From Pectobacterium sp013449375 (GTDB taxonomy: Bacteria; Pseudomonadota; Gammaproteobacteria; Enterobacterales; Enterobacteriaceae): a stretch of DNA of 64,000 nt. Below the pieces are notes generated by a model that had not been told where the DNA came from, searched no databases, and worked only from the letters and a program-made list of their open reading frames with translations. The position numbers and the translations under genes are program-made. Shown in pieces: positions 35,220 through 45,237 of this stretch (positions are counted from its first letter, which is position 1; each line of letters opens with the position of its first letter). Where the stretch lies: NCBI RefSeq assembly GCF_048593165.1, contig NZ_CP184271.1; one strand, written 5' to 3'.

Positions 35220-36185
35220 TTAACCAAACTCACGCAGGCGATAAAGGAGACGGATAAGCGGCGACGGCTTTTTATCATTGTTGACCTGCTCACCGGTGAT
35301 CACCACGGTTGCCGTCGTACCAGCCGGATAGAGGTCGCCCATTTGGCGATCGAGGCGAATTTTTACCGGCACACGCTGCGCCAAACGCACCCACTCCAGA
35401 TTAGAATCCACGTTAGCTAGGCCTTTATTGTTCGCGCTGCTGCTGCTGTTATTCACGCCAGCCGCTACGCTATCCACCGTGCCATAAAATATCTTTTCGC
35501 TGCCCAACGGCGTAATTTCCACACGGTAGCCACGACGCACGCCTTCAAGCTTGGTTTCTTCCATGTACGCCAGCAGATAGAACGAATCCTTCTTCACCAG
35601 CGCTACCGCCGTGTTACCTCGTTCAATGAACTCACCGCTCTGCACATGCAGGTTGGTCACCCAGCCGTCGGCAGGGGCGCGCACCACGGTACGTTCCAGC
35701 TCCAGTTGCGCCAGTGACAACACCGCCTGCGCTTTAGCAAGCTGGTGCGTGGCGGTTTCCAGCGCATTACTGGACTGATCGATATTTTCCTGCGACATCG
35801 CACTGATGCCCAGTCGCGTCCGACGCCCTGATTCCCGACGTTTTTCCGTCACCAGCGCCTGATAATAGGCGACATCGGCTTCCGCCTGTGCCACGGCCTG
35901 ATGGTAGCGTGGCTGATCGATGACAAACAGCACATCCCCTTTGTTCACCAACTGATTGTCCGTGACGCGAACATCGCTCAACAACCCACTGACGTCCGGC
36001 GCAATGGCGACAACGTCCGCCGTAAATTTGGCGTCACGCGTCCAGGGTGATTCGGTATAAAACGCCCAGATACGGAAAATGGCGACAATCGCACACAGCA
36101 CAATCACCAGCGTAATAACCACGCGGCTCAGTTTTTTGATCAGCACGGCCTGCTGTCTAAACAAGGTTAAAAAGAACGCTTTCAC
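35220..36185 (-). CDS. aaeA: p-hydroxybenzoic acid efflux pump subunit AaeA
   Basis: 321 residues from a GTG start at 36185 (GAGGCG upstream, 7 bp after aaeX). Membrane-fusion protein of the HlyD/EmrA type: N-terminal helix (~18-38), split biotinyl-lipoyl domain, coiled-coil hairpin (~100-165), then beta-barrel. YTESPWTRDAKF and RAPADGWVTNL are family hallmarks. The frame continues upstream into aaeX, but those codons are not conserved. Confidence 0.94.
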   Translation of the reverse strand: MKAFFLTLFRQQAVLIKKLSRVVITLVIVLCAIVAIFRIWAFYTESPWTRDAKFTADVVAIAPDVSGLLSDVRVTDNQLVNKGDVLFVIDQPRYHQAVAQAEADVAYYQALVTEKRRESGRRTRLGISAMSQENIDQSSNALETATHQLAKAQAVLSLAQLELERTVVRAPADGWVTNLHVQSGEFIERGNTAVALVKKDSFYLLAYMEETKLEGVRRGYRVEITPLGSEKIFYGTVDSVAAGVNNSSSSANNKGLANVDSNLEWVRLAQRVPVKIRLDRQMGDLYPAGTTATVVITGEQVNNDKKPSPLIRLLYRLREFG

Positions 36186-36192
36186 AGACGCC

Positions 36193-36396
36193 TCACAGAC
36201 CGTAACGGAAAAGTAAATAGAACAAACAGCAGAACAGCGCGCTGTTAAACAGCGCCGGATGCCAGACGAAGTCATAGATACCCGTCGGTTGCAGCAGGCG
36301 ATTCACGACAAAAAACAGGGTCAATGACACCAGCAAGACAAAAAATACGGGGGGAAATGACAACCCGAACAGCACCATAACCGGGAGTGAACTCAT
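36193..36396 (-). CDS. aaeX: Small membrane protein AaeX
   Basis: 67 residues with two hydrophobic helices (about 6-30 and 48-66). First gene of the aaeXAB operon; AAAAGAGG sits directly before its ATG. Role unknown; it is always found with aaeAB (DUF1656 family). Confidence 0.93.
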   Translation of the reverse strand: MSSLPVMVLFGLSFPPVFFVLLVSLTLFFVVNRLLQPTGIYDFVWHPALFNSALFCCLFYLLFRYGL

Positions 36397-36820
36397 CCTC
36401 TTTTCCTTTTTTCTATTAGGTAGTGGTAGCGCGCAGGTTCGCTACCGGATGGTGAATGATGTCGTCTGATGCTGACGTTCAGTCTAGACAAAAGCGCGTC
36501 ATCCCGCAGGCTGTAGCCAGCGAATTAAATAGCGTTAAACTGATGAATAGCGATACCAGCAGAGACTGACTAGCGATGGGAAATCAGCGCGCGATCTACA
36601 TTGGGTAAATAAACACAATCATCGGGTAGCCCTAGGTAGTGAATAATCATGGACGACCACAGGGGCGATGTCTGTTCGCTTTCGCCTTCAGTCAACACTG
36701 CCGCTTGAGCGATGGCGGACAATGCTCCACCCAGCATCACCGGATAGGCTATATTATGGATGCTTATTATCACCTTATCTACATAGTGTGATCTAAATCA
36801 CTTTTAAGCCAGAGTGAATA
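36397..36820. other. Divergent aaeX-aaeR intergenic region
   Basis: 424 bp. It carries the promoters of aaeXAB and aaeR and a CRP-like site at 36787-36802. A 67-codon minus-strand frame (36570-36773, GTG start, ending ...VDRALISHR) has ordinary amino-acid composition. It resembles nothing I recognise and lacks a clear ribosome site, so it is not called as a gene. Confidence 0.55.
36787..36802. promoter_or_regulatory. CRP-cAMP binding site upstream of aaeR
   Basis: TGTGATCTAAATCACT matches the CRP consensus TGTGA-N6-TCACA in 9 of 10 core bases. Its centre is about 26 bp before the aaeR start codon. This close position suggests repression, or a promoter running the other way (inference). Confidence 0.6.
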
Positions 36821-37762
36821 ATGGAAAGACTAAAGAGTATGTCGGTGTTTGCCCGCGTGGTGGAATTTGGTTCTTTTACCGCGGCCGCCCGCCAGTTGCA
36901 GATGAGCGTATCCGCCGTCAGCCAAACCGTCACCAAGCTCGAAGATGAACTACAGATTAAGCTGCTGAACCGCAGTACGCGCAGCATTGGACTGACGGAA
37001 GCGGGGAAAATTTACTATCACGGCTGTCGCCGCATGCTGCATGAGGCGCATGAGGTCCATGAGCAACTTTACGCTTTCAACAATACGCCCATCGGCACAC
37101 TGCGCATCGGCAGTTCTTCCACGATGGCGCAGAATGTGTTGTCCACCATGACTGCCGCGATGCTGAAGGAATACCCCGGTTTGTCCGTCAATCTGGTCAC
37201 AGGAATTCCCGCTCCTGACCTGATTGCCGATGGGCTGGATATCGTTATCCGCGTCGGTGCATTGCAGGATTCCAGCCTGTTCTCGAAACGCTTAGGCTCG
37301 ATGCCCATGGTGGTCTGTGCCGCCAAAAGCTATCTGGCACAGCACGGCACGCCGGATAAACCGGCAGATATGGTGAATTTTTCCTGGCTGGAATACAGCG
37401 TGCGTCCCGACAGCGAATTTGAGCTGATCGCCCCGGAAGGCATTTCAACCCGCGTCACGCCACAAGGACGCTTTGTCACCAACGATCCGCAAACGCTAGT
37501 GCGCTGGCTCAAGGCTGGCGCGGGTATCGCGTACGTGCCGCTCATGTGGATCGTGGATGAAATCCATCGCGGCGAAATTGAAATTCTATTTAATCGCTAC
37601 CACTCCGATCCGCGCCCGGTCTATGCGCTCTACACCCGCAAAGACAATTTGCCGCTGAAAGTACAGGTCTGCATTAACTACATGACGGAATACTTCAAAA
37701 ACGTCGCCCTGACGTATCAGGGCTACCGGCAGAATCATAGCGAAGAAAAAAAACCGCGCTAA
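36821..37762 (+). CDS. aaeR: LysR-family regulator of aromatic acid efflux
   Basis: 313 residues. N-terminal winged helix-turn-helix (about 3-60: GSFTAAARQLQMSVSAVSQTVTKLEDEL) and a two-lobed effector domain (~90-295). In E. coli AaeR activates aaeXAB in response to aromatic carboxylates; here it also diverges from aaeXAB. The frame ends inside a hairpin that terminates tldD on the opposite strand. Confidence 0.92.
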   Translation: MERLKSMSVFARVVEFGSFTAAARQLQMSVSAVSQTVTKLEDELQIKLLNRSTRSIGLTEAGKIYYHGCRRMLHEAHEVHEQLYAFNNTPIGTLRIGSSSTMAQNVLSTMTAAMLKEYPGLSVNLVTGIPAPDLIADGLDIVIRVGALQDSSLFSKRLGSMPMVVCAAKSYLAQHGTPDKPADMVNFSWLEYSVRPDSEFELIAPEGISTRVTPQGRFVTNDPQTLVRWLKAGAGIAYVPLMWIVDEIHRGEIEILFNRYHSDPRPVYALYTRKDNLPLKVQVCINYMTEYFKNVALTYQGYRQNHSEEKKPR

Positions 37763-37773
37763 TAACGCGCGGT
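37743..37773 (-). terminator. Terminator of tldD, overlapping the aaeR stop
   Basis: Perfect stem ACCGCGC/GCGCGGT (37753-37759, 37767-37773) whose loop holds the aaeR stop codon. On the minus strand it is followed by a run of eight T. It ends the tldD transcript and may also serve aaeR. Confidence 0.85.
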
Positions 37774-37802
37774 CTTAAAGGGAACTCAGGACTCAGAGCA
37801 AA

Positions 37803-39248
37803 TTACGCGGTGCCGCCAACGGTCAGGCTTTCCAGCTTCAGCGTAGGTTGGCCAACGCCGACAGGCAGGCTTTGCCCTTCTTTACCACACACGCCGACGC
37901 CTTTATCCAGCGCCAGATCGTTACCGACCATCGAGATCTGCTGCATTGCTTCAATACCAGAGCCAATCAGCGTGGCACCTTTGACTGGCGTGGTGATACG
38001 ACCTTTTTCGATCAGGTACGCTTCGGACGTCGAGAAGACGAACTTGCCAGAAGTGATATCAACCTGACCGCCGCCAAAGTTTGGCGCATACAGGCCGTAT
38101 TCAACGCTGGAGATAATCTCTTCTGGCGTAGATTTCCCGGCCAGCATGTAGGTGTTCGTCATACGCGGCATTGGCAAGTGGGCATAAGACTCGCGGCGAC
38201 CGTTGCCCGTCGGCGCGACGCCCATCAGACGAGCGTTCAGCTTGTCCTGCATGTAGCCTTTCAGAATCCCGTTTTCAATCAGGACATTGTACTGCCCTGG
38301 CACGCCCTCATCGTCCATTGAGAGGGAGCCACGGCGTCCGCTCAACGTACCATCATCCACCACCGTGCACAGCTCTGATGCGACGAGTTTCCCCATCTGT
38401 CCGCTGAACACTGACGTGCCGCGACGGTTAAAGTCGCCTTCCAGACCGTGACCTACCGCTTCATGCAACAGCACGCCCGGCCAGCCTGCGCCCAGTACCA
38501 CAGGCATCGGCCCTGCGGGTGCGGCCACCGCCGACAGATTTACCAGCGCCATACGCACGGCTTCTTTTGCCCAGGCGTCGACACGCGCTTCGCCGTCCGC
38601 CACTTCCCAGAAGTAGTCATAGCCGCCACGCAGGCCGCCGCCGCTGGAACCGCGTTCACGTTTACCTTCAGATTCGACCAGCACGCTAATCGACAGGCGA
38701 ACCAGCGGACGTACATCCGCCGCCAGTGTGCCATCCGTCGCCGCCACTAGCACCAGTTCATACACACCGGTCAGGCTGGCCGATACTTCCTGTACCCGTG
38801 CATCCGCAGCACGCGCGACCGTATCGGCACGCTGCAACAGCGCAATTTTGTCCTCACGCGTCAGGCTATCCAACGGATTCAACGTTGGATAAAGCGCATT
38901 ATGCGATACCGCACCCAACGTGTGCGCCGTGCCAGTACCCTGCTCCCGCACAATGCTGCGTGCAGCCTGAGCACTCTGATGCAATGCATTCAGCGTGATC
39001 TGATCGGCATAAGCAAACCCAGTCTTTTCTCCGTCAATCGCACGGATACCCACGCCCTGATCGATATTGTAAGAACCGTCTTTAATGATACGATCTTCCA
39101 GTACCCAAGACTCATGGTAGCTGGACTGGAAATAGAGATCGGCATAGTCCAGACGACGCTCATTAAGCGACCCCAGCACAGCGGCGAGATCGTCAAGATT
39201 CAATTTGTTAGCGGTGAGTAACTGCTCACTGACAAACGCAAGGCTCAT
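37803..39248 (-). CDS. tldD: Metalloprotease subunit TldD
   Basis: 481 residues. Catalytic subunit of the TldD/TldE protease. The zinc site HEAVGHGLEGD (HExxxH, near residue 263) is intact, and the glycine-rich C-terminal part (NFGGGQVDITSGKFVFSTSEAYLIEKG) is typical. Located just downstream of yhdP, as in E. coli; its partner pmbA is at 30968-32308. Confidence 0.97.
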   Translation of the reverse strand: MSLAFVSEQLLTANKLNLDDLAAVLGSLNERRLDYADLYFQSSYHESWVLEDRIIKDGSYNIDQGVGIRAIDGEKTGFAYADQITLNALHQSAQAARSIVREQGTGTAHTLGAVSHNALYPTLNPLDSLTREDKIALLQRADTVARAADARVQEVSASLTGVYELVLVAATDGTLAADVRPLVRLSISVLVESEGKRERGSSGGGLRGGYDYFWEVADGEARVDAWAKEAVRMALVNLSAVAAPAGPMPVVLGAGWPGVLLHEAVGHGLEGDFNRRGTSVFSGQMGKLVASELCTVVDDGTLSGRRGSLSMDDEGVPGQYNVLIENGILKGYMQDKLNARLMGVAPTGNGRRESYAHLPMPRMTNTYMLAGKSTPEEIISSVEYGLYAPNFGGGQVDITSGKFVFSTSEAYLIEKGRITTPVKGATLIGSGIEAMQQISMVGNDLALDKGVGVCGKEGQSLPVGVGQPTLKLESLTVGGTA

Positions 39249-39304
39249 AGTTTTTCACTCTTTATCAGATAATCGGTTGAGTACACTGCGCGGTCCTAAC
39301 GGCA

Positions 39305-42300
39305 TTATTCGCCTTTCTTTTTGTTCGGCTCACGCAGCACTTCCTGAATCTTTGGCTGATCGACGCTACCGGAAATCTGGTAGCGAATCAGCGAAATCTT
39401 GTTCCATAGTGGTGCCAGCACTTTACTGGCAGCAAACACGGCGGCTCCCACAACTGGGTTGACGGCAAAGGCAGTCGCTACACCCACCGTTGCGGAAATT
39501 TCTGGGGCGATAACCGCTTCCATATTGACCTGTCGCTGAGCGAGGTCGAGATCGCCTTTCATCGCGATATCCGCCTCCAGCCCGTCGATCAGCATATCAT
39601 CAGTATGCAACACGCCGTCTTTAATCCATGCGGTGCTGCGAATCGAATCGAAGTAAAATCCACGACCAAACGTATCACTAAAATCAAACCGCAGCTTACG
39701 CATCAGCGCATCGAAGCTCAATAAACGCAGCAGTTGCCCCGCCTGACCCGCGCCGACTTCGGCAATTTCACCCTTACCAATGCGCGTGTGCAATATTCCG
39801 CTCAGGCTGGCAATATCCGGTGCCCACGGCGTTCCACGCCAGTACAAATCGTAATCCACATCGAAAGAACCGGCCTTGAGCGGTGAATCCACGCCGAACC
39901 AGTTAGCGTTCTGTTCCAGACTGTCTCCCGTCAGGCGGCCTTTTAGCGCGCTCCGGACCCCTTCCGCATTTTCCTGCCAGGAACCGTTTACCGTCAGACG
40001 GGCTTTACCCGTATCAATAATGCCATCCGTCAGCGTTAATTTTTCCTTTTCTGGCAGCAGCGTTCCCTGAATGCTTCCCATATTCTGCCCGATAATCCAG
40101 CACTGGCGACAGTTAACCGCCAGCGACGGCCAGTCTTCAAAGCTAATGCTCGGGTCGTTCAGTGGCGATTTTTTCTCTGCTAGCGCCACCGGATTGGTCG
40201 CTTCGTTCCCTTTCCACTGAGGATTGTAGTAGAGATAATTGATGTCGCTGCGCCACATACCACGATTGGGAATCTCAACCGTTCCGTCAATTTCACGCCC
40301 TTTTGCCCGCACTTCGCTGCCAGCAAGCGTATTTTTGCGCGTAATTTCCAGATCATGCCACTGCTGACCTAGCAGCTGTAGCTCAGGCGTACGCAAGGTC
40401 ACCGCTTCTGGGAAACGAAGGGAACTCTGTGCCTTTCTCCCTTCCGCCGATGTCGAGGCACGCAGCGATGGCAGGAGCCCCAGCCAGCTTTCCGCATCCA
40501 ACGGCGGAAGATCGAGCACCAGCGAGGAGTTTTCTGGTAATGCAGGCGCCGCCGTTGTTCCATTCTGCCAGCTTGCTCGTGCCAGCGTCACGGTGTCGCC
40601 TTTCAGCAGCCATTGGCTATTGAAGTGGTTATCCTTGCCCAGCCGTCCCTGCATCGTGAAGCCATTCAGGTCGCCGCTGGCTTTTACCTCCAGCGGCAGG
40701 CTCTCACCAGCAGGCTTACTTAGTGGGTTAGGTAAGTGACTGCTTACTTTGCTTAAATCAGCCTGTACATCAACATTATAGGTTGCTTTACCGGAATGCG
40801 GCAGGTTAACGGAGACCATACTCTTCCAGCCCGCCAAACCGGACACGTCTTTACTTGCCGATGTCGGTAAACCAGGCAAGCGCGCAGGTTGCCAATCGCC
40901 CTGCAAGCCAACATTCACCAGAAAAGCCTTCGCTTGCTCTTCTGTGGTGAAGTTGACCGCCATTGGCTGATTCATCCAATTCGCCTGAAGCGTATCACTG
41001 CGTAAATTGCCGTTTTCATAGCGGAATTTACCCGTGAGATTCTTAATCGTGGTATTCAACGGTTTGATATACAGACTGTTATTGTTCAGCGCAATGTCGC
41101 CACTGGCGCGAACATCGTCACCAGCAAGCGGAATATCCAGATGCAGCGTGCCTTTCACCGGCCCGCCAATTTTCAGTTCATCCAGCGCCGTACCCAACGA
41201 GGATTTCAGCGGCGTCTGATTAAAATAGTTCCCCACTTCAGGCCCCGGACCTTCCAGCTCGCCATCAATGAGCAGCATCTCTTTTTCATAATCGGGAATG
41301 ACCGCGCTAATATTCTTGCCTTCTACCTTGCCCAGCCAGGTTTGTGGCGCAAACATCCATAAGCCGTTGTTGGCGAAATCCAGATTAATATCCAGCGGCG
41401 TCAGCGCAGGCCAGCCCGGTTGGAACTCGAAGGTCGCCTCTTTCACCGGCACCCAGACTTCAAACTGACCTTCATTATGCGTATACGGGAAATGTTGCGG
41501 ATTACCGACAAAGATCAGCGTCGCGTTATCGACACGACCGCCTTTCAGCGCACCGCTCAGATAGTCCACCAGCTCGGTGCCCATAAACCATTCAGGATAA
41601 TAGCGCCAGGCATCCGCTGCATCGGTCAGCCGAATACCCGCCAGAATATCTAGCTTCGGCTCTTGTTTGACTGGCTGTTCGTAACGGAAATCACCATTCG
41701 CCCATAGCGATTTCGCCTGCACGTCCAGACCATGACTCCAAAGCGCCAGACCCTGTGCGTCATTACGCCAGTCAATCGTGCCGCTAGCCTGCTTGATTTC
41801 CAGCGGCGCGCGGAACATATCGACATAGGGCAGCGTGCTCTGATCTAACGCGACGCTAACCTGACCACGCTCGGCGCTACCGTGGGCAGAGCCAGAGAAA
41901 TGATTAACACCCGGCAGCAATTTCCACTGTTTCCAGCTCACGTCCTGCCAATTGGCCTGAAAGCGGCTTCTCTCCGGCTGTTGCAGAGGAATATCGACCG
42001 CAACGGTATTCAATGTGCCCGTCGGTTTCAGTTCTGCCCAACGTTCTTTCAAGGCTGGCGTAGTGCTGGAAAGCAGCGGAAGCAGCGTACTTACCCGCTC
42101 CAGCGCCAGATCACTGGCTCGAACGCGCAGTTCTTCTTGCCGATCGGGTCCTAACATGTGTTCGTTTTTTGGCAGCCAGAGAGCAGAGAGACGACCTTTC
42201 GGCCAGGCGACACCATCCGTTGCCAGATTCAATTCAGGTACATCCACCAGCCAACCATTCTCCTGACGGCTGACATGCAGCGCCATGTCATCGACCTTCA

Positions 42301-43135
42301 GGCGATGTGCATCGCGGCCTTCACCCCAGTTGGCCGTTCCCTGATTCAGGAACACATCACCGCTGTGGATGTCGCCTTCACGAACGTTCAGCCAAGCCGC
42401 TAGGCTAAAGTCAGCACTTTCCAGCCCAGTCGTGTTTTTCATCCAGCGGCTGAGCCAGGGCTTCATATCGATATTGTCAGCCTGCAGGTAGAACGTGCCG
42501 TTGCTGAGCAGCCCCTGCTCATCGTGCAAGTCCATGCGCATTTGCACCACGCCGTGCTGACCGTTAAAACTCGACAGACTGATCAAACCTTCCGCACGAT
42601 GACGTTTGTCGGTATTCAGCCAAGTCAGTTGCGGAATACTCAGCTCCGCGCGGGAACCGGAAGGCGTCAGGAAGGTGATATGGCTATCACGCAGGTCAAA
42701 GTGATCAAACTGGCGCAGGAAAAGGTCACTAACCTTTCCTGACTCCATCAGTTTGGTGTCCTGCTGCTGCCCTGTGAATTGGCTATTAATATCAAGCTTT
42801 AACTGGTGAAACGTGAGATCGCGAAACTGCCAGCGCCCGTGTAACAGCGACTGCCACACATCCAACGCCAGCGTAATGCGATCAACCTGCCAGTCTGATT
42901 CAGGCAGGGACGTGCGAAATTTTTCAATCTCCAACGTGGGGCCAAAGGACTCCCAGCGCCCCGTCATCGAGCCAATTTCCAGCGGAACACCCGCCGCAGA
43001 CTGCGCCCAGGCCACCAACTGTGGCCGGAAGTGATCGAGCTGCGGCAGTACCAGTCTTAAGCCGCTGACTAACAGCGCAACCATCACGACAAGCGTGGCA
43101 CCCGTGATGACGAGTATTCCGGGCAGTCGCCTCAC
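39305..43135 (-). CDS. yhdP: AsmA-like envelope lipid-transport protein YhdP
   Basis: 1,276 residues, close to the E. coli length. One N-terminal inner-membrane helix (~5-28) is followed by a very long beta-rich periplasmic body with an AsmA-like C-terminal domain (ATAFAVNPVVGAAVFAASKVLAP near 1215-1237). With TamB and YdbH it bridges the envelope and moves phospholipids to the outer membrane. Located between tldD and rng. Confidence 0.96.
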   Translation of the reverse strand: MRRLPGILVITGATLVVMVALLVSGLRLVLPQLDHFRPQLVAWAQSAAGVPLEIGSMTGRWESFGPTLEIEKFRTSLPESDWQVDRITLALDVWQSLLHGRWQFRDLTFHQLKLDINSQFTGQQQDTKLMESGKVSDLFLRQFDHFDLRDSHITFLTPSGSRAELSIPQLTWLNTDKRHRAEGLISLSSFNGQHGVVQMRMDLHDEQGLLSNGTFYLQADNIDMKPWLSRWMKNTTGLESADFSLAAWLNVREGDIHSGDVFLNQGTANWGEGRDAHRLKVDDMALHVSRQENGWLVDVPELNLATDGVAWPKGRLSALWLPKNEHMLGPDRQEELRVRASDLALERVSTLLPLLSSTTPALKERWAELKPTGTLNTVAVDIPLQQPERSRFQANWQDVSWKQWKLLPGVNHFSGSAHGSAERGQVSVALDQSTLPYVDMFRAPLEIKQASGTIDWRNDAQGLALWSHGLDVQAKSLWANGDFRYEQPVKQEPKLDILAGIRLTDAADAWRYYPEWFMGTELVDYLSGALKGGRVDNATLIFVGNPQHFPYTHNEGQFEVWVPVKEATFEFQPGWPALTPLDINLDFANNGLWMFAPQTWLGKVEGKNISAVIPDYEKEMLLIDGELEGPGPEVGNYFNQTPLKSSLGTALDELKIGGPVKGTLHLDIPLAGDDVRASGDIALNNNSLYIKPLNTTIKNLTGKFRYENGNLRSDTLQANWMNQPMAVNFTTEEQAKAFLVNVGLQGDWQPARLPGLPTSASKDVSGLAGWKSMVSVNLPHSGKATYNVDVQADLSKVSSHLPNPLSKPAGESLPLEVKASGDLNGFTMQGRLGKDNHFNSQWLLKGDTVTLARASWQNGTTAAPALPENSSLVLDLPPLDAESWLGLLPSLRASTSAEGRKAQSSLRFPEAVTLRTPELQLLGQQWHDLEITRKNTLAGSEVRAKGREIDGTVEIPNRGMWRSDINYLYYNPQWKGNEATNPVALAEKKSPLNDPSISFEDWPSLAVNCRQCWIIGQNMGSIQGTLLPEKEKLTLTDGIIDTGKARLTVNGSWQENAEGVRSALKGRLTGDSLEQNANWFGVDSPLKAGSFDVDYDLYWRGTPWAPDIASLSGILHTRIGKGEIAEVGAGQAGQLLRLLSFDALMRKLRFDFSDTFGRGFYFDSIRSTAWIKDGVLHTDDMLIDGLEADIAMKGDLDLAQRQVNMEAVIAPEISATVGVATAFAVNPVVGAAVFAASKVLAPLWNKISLIRYQISGSVDQPKIQEVLREPNKKKGE

Positions 43136-43176
43136 TACTATCTCCTTCTTTCGTCGCCGACGACGAGCGCACGAAT

Positions 43177-44646
43177 TTACATCATGACGACGTCAAACTG
43201 CTCCTGGCTATACAGGGGTTCGATTTGTACTTTGACCTGCTTGCCGACGAAAATTTCAACCTCAGCTAAGGCGTGTGATTCGTCGCTTTTCAGCGCTTCT
43301 CCGACCGCCGGTGAGGCATAGACTAGGAAACGATCGGTGTCATACGCATGGTGGACACGCACAATTTCACGCATGATTTCATAGCAGACGCTTTCTACCG
43401 TCTTCACCGTGCCGCGACCGTGACACGTCGGGCATTCATGGCAGAGCACGTGTTCAATACTCTCACGCGTGCGTTTACGCGTCATCTCCACTAATCCTAG
43501 TTGAGAGAAGCCGTTAATACTGGTTTTAACCCGATCTTTACTGAGCGCCTGCTCCAGTGAATGCAGAACGCGCCGACGGTGATCTTCATTATTCATATCG
43601 ATGAAGTCGATAATGATAATACCGCCGAGGTTACGCAGACGCAGCTGCCGCGCAATCGCCTGCGTGGCCTCTGTGTTGGTATTAAAAATGGTTTCATCCA
43701 GATTACGATGGCCGACAAACGCCCCCGTGTTGATGTCGATGGTCGTCATCGCCTCAGTCTGATCGATGATCAAATAGCCGCCGGATTTCAGTTCAACCTT
43801 TCTGTCCAGCGAACGCTGGATCTCATTTTCCACATCAAACAGGTCAAAAATGGGCTGTTTACCCGCATAGTGTTCGAGTTTGCGGGTCATCTCTGGGATA
43901 TATTCGGAGGTAAATTCCAGCAGCGCTTCATAGGTCAGCCGAGAGTCAATCCGAATGCGATCCAACGCCGCACCAGCAAAATCACGCAAAATACGCTGAG
44001 CGAGCGCCACTTCACCATAGAGCTTGCATTTGGTCTGGTTGCGTTTTTTGCGTTGCATCACCTTGCCCCACAGGCGCTTCAAAAACGCCGCATCCTGCGA
44101 AAGCTCTTCTTCACCGATCCCTTCTGCTGCGGTACGGATGATGAAACCACCGTCATCGTCACAATACTCGGCGACCGTCTTCTTTAAGCGCTCACGTTCC
44201 GCTTCGCTCTCAATCCGCTGTGACACGCCAACGTGCGATGCGCCGGGCATAAACACCAGATAGCGCGATGGCAACGTGATATCCGTCGTCAGACGCGCGC
44301 CTTTGGTTCCGAGTGGATCTTTGACCACCTGCACCATGAGATCCTGTCCCTGACGCACCAGTTCGGCGATATCACGGACGTGAAAATTCTTCTGTTCGTC
44401 ACCGGCAACACATTCGGTGTGCGGCATAATATCGGACGCGTGCAAGAATGCCGCTTTATCCAGACCGATATCCACGAATGCCGCCTGCATGCCCGGCAGA
44501 ACGCGGCTCACACGGCCTTTATAAATGTTGCCGACAATACCGCGCTTCGCATCACGCTCAATGTGGATTTCCTGCAGAATGCCGCCGTCAATATAGGCAA
44601 CGCGCGTTTCTGAAGGTGTAACGTTTACCAGTAACTCAGCAGTCAT
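43177..44646 (-). CDS. rng: Ribonuclease G
   Basis: 489 residues from ATG 44646. Single-strand endoribonuclease of the RNase E/G family: matures the 5' end of 16S rRNA and turns over some mRNAs. S1 domain (~38-125), RNase-H-like fold, catalytic Asp residues in TTIDINTG and IIDFIDM, zinc link CHECPTCHGRG near residue 403. The start overlaps the maf stop by 11 bp. Confidence 0.98.
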   Translation of the reverse strand: MTAELLVNVTPSETRVAYIDGGILQEIHIERDAKRGIVGNIYKGRVSRVLPGMQAAFVDIGLDKAAFLHASDIMPHTECVAGDEQKNFHVRDIAELVRQGQDLMVQVVKDPLGTKGARLTTDITLPSRYLVFMPGASHVGVSQRIESEAERERLKKTVAEYCDDDGGFIIRTAAEGIGEEELSQDAAFLKRLWGKVMQRKKRNQTKCKLYGEVALAQRILRDFAGAALDRIRIDSRLTYEALLEFTSEYIPEMTRKLEHYAGKQPIFDLFDVENEIQRSLDRKVELKSGGYLIIDQTEAMTTIDINTGAFVGHRNLDETIFNTNTEATQAIARQLRLRNLGGIIIIDFIDMNNEDHRRRVLHSLEQALSKDRVKTSINGFSQLGLVEMTRKRTRESIEHVLCHECPTCHGRGTVKTVESVCYEIMREIVRVHHAYDTDRFLVYASPAVGEALKSDESHALAEVEIFVGKQVKVQIEPLYSQEQFDVVMM

Positions 44647-45229
44647 GTTTTCCTCTTGCACTCCGCAACGCAGCGAAGTTACTGAATAGCTCATGGGTTT
44701 CTACCAGCGGCAGCCCTACCACCGCGTAATAGCTCCCGTTAAGTGACCGGACAAAGCATCCCCCTTTGCCCTGAATACCGTAAGCCCCAGCTTTATCCAT
44801 CGGCTCGCCGCTAGCGATATACCGTTCGATATCCTGCTGCGAGAGCGGGCGGAAGACGACGTCGGTGATCACCAGACAACTCAATATATCGTCTTTATCT
44901 GCCAGCGCGACGGCCGTCATCACCTGATGTGGTTTCCCAGACAGCTGGCTCAACATCTCTGCAGCATGGGCTTCATCTTGCGGTTTTTCCAACACCTGCC
45001 CATTCAGCACCACGATGGTGTCCGCCCCCAGCACTGGCAAATCGAGCGGTGCAACCGCGACACCCGCTGCGGCTTTTTCATGTGCCAGACGCCGGACATA
45101 GACTTCCGCCGTTTCCTCCGCTAACCGCTGCTCTTCCACCGCGACGTTCAGTACAGCAAAAGGAATATCGAGCTGCGCGAGCAATTCACGACGGCGGGGA
45201 GAAGCGGAAGCTAGGTAAAGCTGGGTCAT
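44636..45229 (-). CDS. yhdE: Maf-family nucleotide pyrophosphatase (dTTP/UTP)
   Basis: 197 residues. Maf proteins hydrolyse non-canonical or excess nucleotides; the YhdE branch acts on dTTP/UTP. LASASPRRRELL at the N-terminus is the substrate loop, LGADTIV carries the metal-binding Asp, and DKAGAYGIQGKGG is the third motif. Lies between mreD and rng with an 11-bp overlap into rng. Confidence 0.95.
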   Translation of the reverse strand: MTQLYLASASPRRRELLAQLDIPFAVLNVAVEEQRLAEETAEVYVRRLAHEKAAAGVAVAPLDLPVLGADTIVVLNGQVLEKPQDEAHAAEMLSQLSGKPHQVMTAVALADKDDILSCLVITDVVFRPLSQQDIERYIASGEPMDKAGAYGIQGKGGCFVRSLNGSYYAVVGLPLVETHELFSNFAALRSARGKHDC

Positions 45230-45237
45230 TAATCACC

